Source: an uncultured Verrucomicrobiota bacterium
GTDB taxonomy: Bacteria; Verrucomicrobiota; Verrucomicrobiia; Limisphaerales; CAIQOK01
DNA length: 33,025 nt
Direction of reading: 5' to 3'
NCBI GenBank assembly: GCA_903873415.1
Contig: CAIQOK010000076.1
Coordinates: forward strand, 1 to 33,025
Shown here: in pieces, positions 17,616-24,219 of the stretch
Position numbering within the stretch: the stretch's first letter is position 1
How the letters are laid out: the number at the start of each line of letters is the position of its first letter
Made by a program: the position numbers and the translations under genes
Notes under the pieces: generated by a model
Told to the model about the DNA's origin: nothing
Database searches by the model: none
What the model saw: the letters and a program-made list of their open reading frames with translations, nothing else

Positions 17616-18521
17616 ATGAAAATCATTACTGACGAAGCATGCGCCGGCTATTCCAAGGCGGGGCATCCGGAAAAACCGGTGCGGGTGACCCGCACTCTGG
17701 AACGGCTGCGCAACCAAACCGAGTTGCCGCTTCAGTGGGCTGCCCCGGGCGGAATAGCCGAAAGCAGCCTGCTTCGAGCCCACTGCCCCGAGATGATCGC
17801 CCGGCTGTCCGGGCCGGAGGATTTCGACACCGACACGCCAAGCTATCCGGGGATCGCAGGATTCTCACGATCCTCGGCGGGGGCCGCTCTGGAAGCCTTG
17901 CGGGCCGCACGCAATGGGGAAACGGTCTTCAGCCTGATGCGCCCGCCGGGACACCACGCCACCCGGAACAAGTCCATGGGGTTTTGCTTCCTGAATAATG
18001 TAGCCATCGCCGCCCTGGAAGCCTTGGCCACAGGCTTGGAGCGGGTGGCGGTTTTCGATTTTGACATCCACCACGGCAACGGAACAGAGGACATTCTGCT
18101 CTACCATCCTGGAGCCGCTTTTTTTAGCGTTCACCAGCATCCCTGCTATCCCGGCACCGGGTCGGGCAACGTGGGAAACAATTGTTTCAACTACCCCGTG
18201 CCGGCCCAACTGCCCCGGCTCGACTACCGCCGAGTGCTGACCCGTGCGCTGCTGGATCTCAAACAGTTCCACCCCGGACTGGTCGCTGTCTCCGCAGGCT
18301 TCGACGGCTATGCGCGGGATCCCTTGGCCCAAGGCACTCTGGAGGCTGAGGATTACCACTGGCTGGGGCAGCAGATTCGCCAACTCGGCGTGCCTTCCTT
18401 TAGCGTGCTGGAAGGAGGATACAGCCGGGATTTGCCGGACCTGATTCTCGCGTATTTGAAGGGGTTGGAAGGCAATCTCTCACCGGCAAAGCCCGCGCCG
18501 GCATCGCAAAACCGCGTTTGA
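17616..18521 (+). CDS. Histone deacetylase / acetylpolyamine amidohydrolase family enzyme
   Basis: The protein is 301 residues from ATG 17616 (MKIITDEACAGY); the longer open frame upstream lacks family sequence. The zinc hydrolase core is intact: tandem catalytic His113-His114 in RPPGHHATRNKSMGFCFLNN, zinc ligands Asp150 and His152 in DFDIHHGNG and Asp230 in SAGFDGYARDP, and the catalytic Tyr in VLEGGYS. Bacterial members remove acetyl groups from polyamines, acetoin-pathway proteins or other small amides; the substrate here is unknown. It is monocistronic and divergent from hisS across a 286-bp region that shows no convincing promoter. Confidence 0.93.
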   Translation: MKIITDEACAGYSKAGHPEKPVRVTRTLERLRNQTELPLQWAAPGGIAESSLLRAHCPEMIARLSGPEDFDTDTPSYPGIAGFSRSSAGAALEALRAARNGETVFSLMRPPGHHATRNKSMGFCFLNNVAIAALEALATGLERVAVFDFDIHHGNGTEDILLYHPGAAFFSVHQHPCYPGTGSGNVGNNCFNYPVPAQLPRLDYRRVLTRALLDLKQFHPGLVAVSAGFDGYARDPLAQGTLEAEDYHWLGQQIRQLGVPSFSVLEGGYSRDLPDLILAYLKGLEGNLSPAKPAPASQNRV

Positions 18522-18585
18522 ATACAGCACGTTCCTGAATTCCCGCGAAATCCAGCCCCGAAAAAACGGTTCATACTCCCGCTAC

Positions 18586-19124
18586 TTGACACCCGGCCTA
18601 AAACGGATCGTGGCGCTGCCGATCAATTGCCTGGAACAACTGCCCGACAACTCAGCCGGTCCGGATCTGCTGACTCCGCTCCTGCAAAACGAACTGATAA
18701 AATCCCGTCGTTTCGAAGTACGCCCTATTAATGGCGAGTGCCTTCACCGGCTAACCGGCCGGCAGGCCTGGACCCCGACGCAGACCTGCTGCCCGAAGGT
18801 TTCTTCACCGCCCTCACCGCCCAATAAGCCTGCGACGCGGCGCTATTCTGCGAGTTAACCGCCTACCGCGCCTGCGCCCCGCTGGCCTTCGGCTGGCGCC
18901 TGCGCATGATCGATACCAAGACCTGCCGGACGCTTTGCGCGGTGGATGAAATATTCGACGCCGTAAACCCTGTTGTGTCCGGCCAAGCCCGGCGATTCTT
19001 GCACAACACCCAAGCCAAAAACGGCCGCAGGCAACCGGACGCAGACTGGCTGATGCTCCATTCACCCCGCACCTTCGGAGAACACACCCTCCCTGAGGTG
19101 TTAAGCACCTTGCCTCTGCGCTGA
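18586..19124 (+). pseudogene. Frameshifted remnant of a conserved secreted/lipoprotein-like gene
   Basis: Two frames together read as one protein. The first begins near 18586 (LKRIVALPINCLEQLPDN ... LLTPLLQNELIKSRRFEVRP). Around 18760-18770 sense moves to another frame, which continues LDPDADLLPEGFFTALTAQ, meets an in-frame TAA at 18825-18827, and then resumes ACDAALFCELTAYRACAPLA ... WRLRMIDTKTCRTLCAVDE ... to a natural stop at 19124. One frameshift and one nonsense codon mark decay. The pattern (a beta strand 'RIVALP', a DUF-like alpha/beta body, 'L-W/C-A-V-D-E-x-F-D-A') suggests an envelope protein of the kind found beside flagellar genes, but I cannot name the family. Confidence 0.65.
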
Positions 19125-19218
19125 AAACGCAGCTAATGTTCCCCACCCGTTTCCCGATGACAATGTGTCAGGTGGAACGTCCGCCTCCCCCGCCTGACAG
19201 AAAGCCGAGCAAGGCGTC

Positions 19219-19482
19219 ATGAAAATAGATTTTAATGCCAGCCGCATCACCCACCCTGAACCGTCCTCCGCCCTTCCGCGCCCCGGCCCAGCCGCCGGCA
19301 ACAAGCCGGGTTCGGGCTTCATTTCCACCGGCAGTCTCAACCCTCAACTGGAAACCCTTTCCCTGCTCCGCCACGACAAAATCCAAAAGACGGTAGAACT
19401 CTTAAAGAGCCCGGTCTTCCCGCCCGAACAGACCATGCGTGCCCTGGCCAACCTCCTGGCTTCACACCTCACCACCGACTAA
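19219..19482 (+). CDS. Small FlgM-like protein (anti-sigma-28 candidate)
   Basis: This is an 87-residue ATG-started frame with AAGG four bases before the start. It begins MKIDFNASRI, has a low-complexity Pro/Gly middle, and ends in a helical segment (DKIQKTVELLKS then PEQTMRALANLLASHL) resembling the C-terminal sigma-28-binding part of FlgM (an 'R/K-V-x-x-L-K' helix, short turn, then an 'A-x-A-L/M-x-x-L' helix). The FliS-like remnant directly downstream in the same frame supports a flagellar origin. FlgM inhibits the flagellar sigma factor until hook completion. Since its neighbours are decayed, it may be a non-functional survivor. Confidence 0.4.
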   Translation: MKIDFNASRITHPEPSSALPRPGPAAGNKPGSGFISTGSLNPQLETLSLLRHDKIQKTVELLKSPVFPPEQTMRALANLLASHLTTD

Positions 19483-19500
19483 CCATCCCGCCTCCCCTCC

Positions 19501-19665
19501 AAGTGCGATTGCAACCCTTGGGAATGCTTCCGGCAAACCGCAACACTGACCTCCCCGCCCGGACGGATTGTCCTGATGCTCTTTGACGGAGCCATGCACG
19601 ACCTCAAACGCATCCGCCACTCCTACGCCACGGAGCCGCCCTCCACTTTGAGTTTCTTTTCATAA
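19501..19665 (+). pseudogene. Truncated FliS-like flagellar chaperone remnant
   Basis: The frame reads NPWECFRQTATLTSPPGRIV followed by LMLFDGAMHDLKRIR, a close match to the N-terminal FliS signature (N-P-W/Y-x-x-Y-R-x-x-x-x-x-T-x-x-P-G-x-L-V-x-M-L-Y/F-D-G-A). No start codon precedes it: it runs directly from the TAA of the previous ORF in the same frame. Similarity ends after about 35 residues, and a stop follows at 19663-19665. The rest of a normal FliS of about 125 residues is not seen in any frame. FliS is the export chaperone of flagellin. Confidence 0.62.
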
Positions 19666-19873
19666 GGGCCAGCCGCAAACCCGAGTGCAGTCCCGATGAA
19701 ATCGACCACCGCCAAATCGTTTGAAAATCCGAAGGGAAAAAGTCGATCCACTCTGGCAGCGGTTTCCAGCCAGACCGCCCAAGTTGAACCGCATCCTTCA
19801 AGCAGCCCGCCATTTCATTTGGACGATCAAGCCGCCTGCATAAATCCCGCCTTTGCATGACGGGATTGGAACC
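19666..19873. other. Non-coding decayed stretch after the fliS remnant
   Basis: I see no intact gene, RNA or repeat here. All plus-strand frames have several stops and no flagellar-like residues that I can recognise, which fits continued decay of the locus. Confidence 0.4.
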
Positions 19874-19914
19874 AGAAAAAGAAAAAGGCGCGAAGGAAAA
19901 AAATCCCTCGCGCC
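19874..19914 (-). terminator. Intrinsic terminator of the glutaredoxin gene
   Basis: GGCGCGA (19887-19893) pairs with TCGCGCC (19908-19914), and after one mismatch three more pairs lead to an A-rich loop. On the minus strand the hairpin is followed by TTTTTCTTTTT (19886-19876). It lies 27 bp past the stop of the minus-strand glutaredoxin gene. Confidence 0.85.
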
Positions 19915-19941
19915 AGTTGGAATGGAGAATGGAGAAACCGA

Positions 19942-20280
19942 TTAGCGGCGGAACTGCAGAGGGGCCGAAACAGGCATCTCATGCGCGCAAGGCTGGTTGG
20001 TCGGGGCATCGGGTTGAACCGAGGAGGGATTCACCAAGGCTTTGGCCAACAGATAAGCCTCCACCTCGTCGCCGCTGATATCCGGCAGCATGTGACCGTT
20101 GACCTCGACGCACGGACTGAGCATCTGCCCGCTTTTCTCGATCATTTCCTGGCGTTGCAGGGGGTTGTTGATGATGTCGCGGTCCTCAAACGGCAGGTCG
20201 TATTTGCGCATGATGGCGCGCACTCCCTGGCTCCATCCGCAACTGGGTTTTAAATAGGCAATGATTTTCGGTTTTTGCAT
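19942..20280 (-). CDS. Glutaredoxin-like protein with CGWS active site
   Basis: The protein is 112 residues from ATG 20280 (MQKPKIIAYLKPSCGWSQGV). The thioredoxin-fold active site is Cys14-Gly-Trp-Ser17, a monothiol arrangement, at the end of the first strand. The cis-proline region LSPCVEVNGHMLPDISGDEV follows at about residues 54-73, and the tail of about 28 residues (after AYLLAKALV) is polar. Glutaredoxins reduce mixed disulfides or, in monothiol form, handle iron-sulfur clusters. An upstream frame extension to 20433 exists but lacks a good start and is disfavoured. It is divergent from the pilus ATPase gene. Confidence 0.85.
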   Translation of the reverse strand: MQKPKIIAYLKPSCGWSQGVRAIMRKYDLPFEDRDIINNPLQRQEMIEKSGQMLSPCVEVNGHMLPDISGDEVEAYLLAKALVNPSSVQPDAPTNQPCAHEMPVSAPLQFRR

Positions 20281-20417
20281 AAAGTTCTCTGGAATTCTCT
20301 GTTTCGGCACAAAATCCGTCTCCAACATGACACAGGGCCCGCATTTGGCAACGTTTTCCTTCGCCGCCGCCAGCCGGTCGCCCCAAAAAGCGACGCCGCC
20401 TTTTTCAATGAATAATT

Positions 20418-20446
20418 TTGACCGCGCGCGCAACTTTCCCTACTGT
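20418..20446 (+). promoter_or_regulatory. Candidate sigma70-type promoter of the pilus/secretion operon
   Basis: TTGACC (20418-20423) and TACTGT (20441-20446) are separated by 17 bases and lie 32 bp upstream of the ATPase start codon. The -35 matches consensus at five positions and the -10 keeps the key T-A-...-T. It is the best promoter-like pair in the 198-bp divergent region. Confidence 0.45.
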
Positions 20447-20478
20447 CCCGTGTTCGGTAATGGAAACAGTTTGATGTA

Positions 20479-22215
20479 ATGGCGTCCTTTGTATCTCTAA
20501 AAGAATTCTTCGCGCAGCTCGGCCTGGTCTCACCAGGACAGTTCGATGAACTGACCAGTGCCTGGCGTGTGGCTGCCGACAATGGGTCTCAAGAACCGCT
20601 CCTGGCTTTTCTCTGCCGCGAGCGGGGACTGGCCGAGGACGTCTTTCTCCAAAAACTCGCCCAAGCCCTCAACTGGCCCTATCTGGAAATGGGCAAACTG
20701 GAAATCCCCGCCTCCGCCCGCAGCAAGGTGTCCACCAAGGTCGCCTTCCAATATTCCGTCATGCCCACCGACCTGCTCGACGGCACGGTGCAGGTCGCCG
20801 TCAGCAACCCTTTCGACGCGGCCATGCTCAACGCCGTCCGCTTTGACGCCCACGGCCCGGTGCAGTTCGCCTTGGCCGCAAAAATCGAAATCGAAAAAGC
20901 CCTCAAAAAATACTACGGCGTCGGCGCGGAAACCCTCGACGAAATGGGCAATGACGAGGACGAACCCATCGAATTGCTCGTCGGCGACAAGGAGATCACC
21001 GAAGGCGACCAGGAAGCCAGCGTCATCAAGTTCGTCAACCAGGTGATCTGGGAGGCCTTCAAGGACCGGGCCACGGACATTCACCTCGAACCGCAGGAGG
21101 ACGAACTGCGGATCCGTTACCGCATTGACGGGATCCTGCATCAGACGCCGATGCCCCCGCAGCTCAAGCGCTTTCAGGCCGCCATCATTTCCCGCATCAA
21201 GGTCATGAGCGGGATGAATATCTCCGAAAAACGCCTCCCACAGGACGGCCGTATCAATGTCCGAATCAAAGGCGAGGAGATCGACATCCGCGTCTCCACC
21301 GTCCCCACGGTGTATGGTGAGAGCGTCTCCCTGCGGCTGCTTTCCCGCGGAAAGATTTTTCTCAGTCTGGACAAACTGGGTTTTTCACCCCCCGACGAGA
21401 AGGCCATCCGCGAAATCATCATCAAGCCCCACGGCATCCTCATGGTCACCGGCCCCACCGGTTCGGGCAAGTCCACCTCCCTTTACGGGATGCTCAGCAC
21501 CATCAACTCGGTGCAGAAACGCATCATCACCATCGAGGAACCGGTGGAATACGAGTTGAAGGGCATCAACCAGATCGCCGTCCGCCCGGAGATCGGCCTG
21601 ACCTTCGCGATGGGCTTGCGCCATATCCTCCGCCAGGACCCCAACGTGATCATGGTCGGCGAAGTCCGCGATCTGGAGACGGCGGAAATCGCCATCCGGG
21701 CCGCGCTCACCGGGCATTTGGTCTTCTCCACCCTCCACACCAACGACGCCCCCAGCGCATTCACCCGCTTGATCGACATGGGCATCGAACCCTTCCTGGT
21801 CGCCTCATCGGTCGAAGCCATCATGGCTCAGCGCCTGGTCCGCACCATCTGCCCCCATTGCAAGACGGAGCAAAAGGTCGAGCGCTCGTTCCTGACCAAG
21901 ATCGGGTTCCCCGAGGATCAGGTGGCGACGACGCGGTTCATGCACGGCGTGGGATGCGAGGCCTGCCGCCAGCTCGGCTACCAGGGACGTCTGGCCATTT
22001 ACGAACTGCTCGTCCTCAACGAGGCGATCCGCCCCTTGATCCTGAGCCGGGCCGCCTCCTCCACCATTGCCCAGCGGGCCGTCGAGCAAGGGATGCGCAC
22101 CCTGCGCGAGGACGGGTGGCGCAAGGTCATGAACGGCGTCACCACCATCGAGGAGGTCCTGCGCGTGACCCAGATTGAGGAGCATCTCGACGCCCTGATG
22201 GAGGCCAAGAAATGA
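20479..22215 (+). CDS. PilB/GspE-type assembly ATPase
   Basis: This is a 578-residue secretion ATPase. The N-terminal MshEN-like domain (about 1-150) includes LAQALNWPYLEM and VSNPFDAAML. The catalytic core has ATDIHLEPQ, Walker A GPTGSGKST (325-333), the Asp box ITIEEPVEY, Walker B VIMVGEVRD, and the His box LVFSTLHTNDA. A four-cysteine zinc motif is complete, with CPHC (458-461) and CEAC (493-496). It powers pilus or pseudopilus extension at the inner membrane. It is the first gene of an operon with GspL-, GspM- and GspD-like genes; no retraction ATPase or PilC-like gene is in the window. Whether it belongs to a pilus or a secretion system is unclear. Confidence 0.95.
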   Translation: MASFVSLKEFFAQLGLVSPGQFDELTSAWRVAADNGSQEPLLAFLCRERGLAEDVFLQKLAQALNWPYLEMGKLEIPASARSKVSTKVAFQYSVMPTDLLDGTVQVAVSNPFDAAMLNAVRFDAHGPVQFALAAKIEIEKALKKYYGVGAETLDEMGNDEDEPIELLVGDKEITEGDQEASVIKFVNQVIWEAFKDRATDIHLEPQEDELRIRYRIDGILHQTPMPPQLKRFQAAIISRIKVMSGMNISEKRLPQDGRINVRIKGEEIDIRVSTVPTVYGESVSLRLLSRGKIFLSLDKLGFSPPDEKAIREIIIKPHGILMVTGPTGSGKSTSLYGMLSTINSVQKRIITIEEPVEYELKGINQIAVRPEIGLTFAMGLRHILRQDPNVIMVGEVRDLETAEIAIRAALTGHLVFSTLHTNDAPSAFTRLIDMGIEPFLVASSVEAIMAQRLVRTICPHCKTEQKVERSFLTKIGFPEDQVATTRFMHGVGCEACRQLGYQGRLAIYELLVLNEAIRPLILSRAASSTIAQRAVEQGMRTLREDGWRKVMNGVTTIEEVLRVTQIEEHLDALMEAKK

Positions 22216-22261
22216 TTCCGGCCCCGTGTTCAAACCGTAATCCGCAACCCCCCATTTCCTA

Positions 22262-23638
22262 ATGGCACGCTGGAATTCTTGCAATGTGCTGCACGTCGGC
22301 CCGGGCTCCCGGAGCTTGTGGCAGTTTGATGCCAAATCCGGCGGGTTCAAGCTCGGTCGCGAACTGAACATCCCCGACAACCTGCCCCTCCCTGCAGCCA
22401 TGGTCTCCAAGAGCTGGAGCGCTCTCTGGCAGCCCAAACTCAACGTCGCCTATCTCCCCCCGGAAACCGTCTTCATCCGGGTCGCACAGTTCCCACTCAG
22501 CACCCCGGACGAAACCCGCTCCATGGTCGAGCTCCAGCTCGAAAAATTATCCCCCATCCCACTCACCCAGGCGGTCTGGAGTATGCATATCCTGCCCCAC
22601 GCCCAGGGCAGCATGCAGACCGTGGTTCTGGTCGTGTCCGAACGCAAAGTCGTGGAAGAGTTTCTCGGCCGTCTGGAAGCGGCCGGTTTCCTGGCCGACC
22701 GGCTGGAGGTCCCGCTGCTCGACCAGCTCGGCACCATGTCGCCCCAAGAGGACGGTGCCTGGGTCTGCCCGGAACCCCACAGCGCATCCAACTCAGCCCT
22801 CGTGGCTTGGTGGTGCGGCGGTGTCCTCCAAAACCTCGCCCTCCTGACGGCCGTGCCCAGCCCCAACCGCGCCGCCAACCTGCGCGATCAACTCGCTCAA
22901 ATGGCTTGGGCCGGCGAACTGGAAGGCTGGCTCAAAGCTCCGCCCCGCTGGCATCTTCTGGCCGATGCGGCCACCGCATCCCGATGGGAACCGGCGCTGC
23001 GCGAAGGCCTCGAACAACCATTGGAACTCTCCGCCCCGCGGGCGGGCGCCGAACTGGCCGCCCTGACCGCCACACGCGCCGCACAATCCAGCGCCCCAAA
23101 CAACCTCCTGCCCGCCGAGTTCGGCACCCGCTACCGGCAACAGTTCACCGACCGCCTCTGGATCCACGGCCTGCTCTGGGTCGGCGCGACTTATCTGGCC
23201 GGCGTCGCCATTTATTTCATCATGGTCTCCATCGCCTATCTCAAGACCGATAGTGTCGAGAGCCAGGTGACCGCCCGCGGCCCGGGCTTCACCAACTCCA
23301 TGCAGCTCAAGGCGCGCTTCGACGTGCTCAAAAACCGTCAGGATCTCAAGTTCGCAGCTCTGGATTGCTGGCGCTCCACCGCCGAACTTATGCCCACCGG
23401 GCTGACCCTCGATTCCCTAAGTTTCGGCGACGGCCGCAAACTCAAACTCGACGGTACCGCCCCGGCTGTGGATGTGTCCAACGTGATCGATTTCAGTTCC
23501 CGGCTGCGCAAGGCCAAGCGCAACGACCAGCCCCTGTTCGACCCGACGGAGGGAGATCAGTTGCAGACCCATGTCAACCCCGGCGGCAACACCGTCAGCT
23601 GGAGCTTCAGCCTCATCCTCAAGCGAACCGAAGACTGA
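22262..23638 (+). CDS. GspL / PilM-PilN-like inner-membrane assembly protein
   Basis: This 458-residue protein has a cytoplasmic actin-like N-terminal part (about 1-280) in the style of PilM/GspL, with VAQFPLSTPDETRSMVELQL and WSMHILPH. A single membrane helix lies near 299-326 (LWIHGLLWVGATYLAGVAIY), and a periplasmic ferredoxin-like domain resembles PilN (LMPTGLTLDSLSFGDGRKLK). So the PilM and PilN roles appear in one polypeptide, as in GspL. Canonical nucleotide-binding residues of PilM are not obvious, so ATP binding is doubtful. It starts 46 bp after the ATPase gene and overlaps the next gene by one base. It should connect the ATPase to the periplasmic scaffold. Confidence 0.78.
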   Translation: MARWNSCNVLHVGPGSRSLWQFDAKSGGFKLGRELNIPDNLPLPAAMVSKSWSALWQPKLNVAYLPPETVFIRVAQFPLSTPDETRSMVELQLEKLSPIPLTQAVWSMHILPHAQGSMQTVVLVVSERKVVEEFLGRLEAAGFLADRLEVPLLDQLGTMSPQEDGAWVCPEPHSASNSALVAWWCGGVLQNLALLTAVPSPNRAANLRDQLAQMAWAGELEGWLKAPPRWHLLADAATASRWEPALREGLEQPLELSAPRAGAELAALTATRAAQSSAPNNLLPAEFGTRYRQQFTDRLWIHGLLWVGATYLAGVAIYFIMVSIAYLKTDSVESQVTARGPGFTNSMQLKARFDVLKNRQDLKFAALDCWRSTAELMPTGLTLDSLSFGDGRKLKLDGTAPAVDVSNVIDFSSRLRKAKRNDQPLFDPTEGDQLQTHVNPGGNTVSWSFSLILKRTED

Positions 23639-24219
23639 TGAACAGCTATTTCGCCAAACTCAACCCCAGCGAGCGCCGCTTCGTCGTCGGCGTCACCACC
23701 GTCCTCTTCCTCGTGGTCAATATCTTTTTCGTCTGGCCCCATTTCTCCGACTGGGAGATGTACCAAACCCGGCTCGCCCGGGCCCAAACCAAACTCACCA
23801 CCTATCAGACCGCCATCAACCAAGTCCCCCGCATGGAAGCGGAGGTCAAAAAAATGCAGAGCGAAGGCAGCGAAGTCCCCCCGGAAGATCAGGCCACCGA
23901 TTTCCTGCGCACCATTCAGGCGCATATGGCGCAGACCGGGGTGGGGTTTGTCGGCAATTCGCGCCAGATCGGCAGCACCAACCTCTTTTTCATGGAGCAG
24001 CGCCAGACCATTCAGGTCCAAGCCACCGACCAACAACTGGTTAACTTCCTTTACACCCTCGGCTCGGGCAACTCCCTCATCCGGGTGCGCGACCTCTCCG
24101 TGCGCCCCGACCCGAACCACTACACCTTGAACGCCAGCATCACCCTGATGGCCAGCTACCAGAAGAAAACGCCGGCCAAATCCCAGCCGGGCAAAGCCGC
24201 CTCGCCGATCAAAAAATGA
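23638..24219 (+). CDS. GspM / PilO-like inner-membrane assembly protein
   Basis: This is a 193-residue bitopic protein with start ATG 23638, which shares one base with the preceding TGA. It has a short cytoplasmic N-terminus (MNSYFAKLNPSERRFVVGV), a membrane helix at about 14-34, a coiled-coil region (YQTRLARAQTKLTTYQTAIN, about 44-75), and a ferredoxin-like periplasmic domain with VQATDQQLVNFLYTLGSGNS, the pattern of PilO/GspM. A longer frame open from 23365 is out of context and overlaps the GspL-like gene. It dimerises with the PilN/GspL partner in the alignment complex. The Lys/Pro-rich C-terminal tail is low complexity. Confidence 0.78.
   Translation: MNSYFAKLNPSERRFVVGVTTVLFLVVNIFFVWPHFSDWEMYQTRLARAQTKLTTYQTAINQVPRMEAEVKKMQSEGSEVPPEDQATDFLRTIQAHMAQTGVGFVGNSRQIGSTNLFFMEQRQTIQVQATDQQLVNFLYTLGSGNSLIRVRDLSVRPDPNHYTLNASITLMASYQKKTPAKSQPGKAASPIKK

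Noticed and set aside
23365-23637. Extension of the GspM-like frame into the GspL-like gene
   Set aside because: It overlaps a real gene in another frame and is Arg/Gln-rich; the ATG at 23638 overlaps the upstream stop codon as expected.
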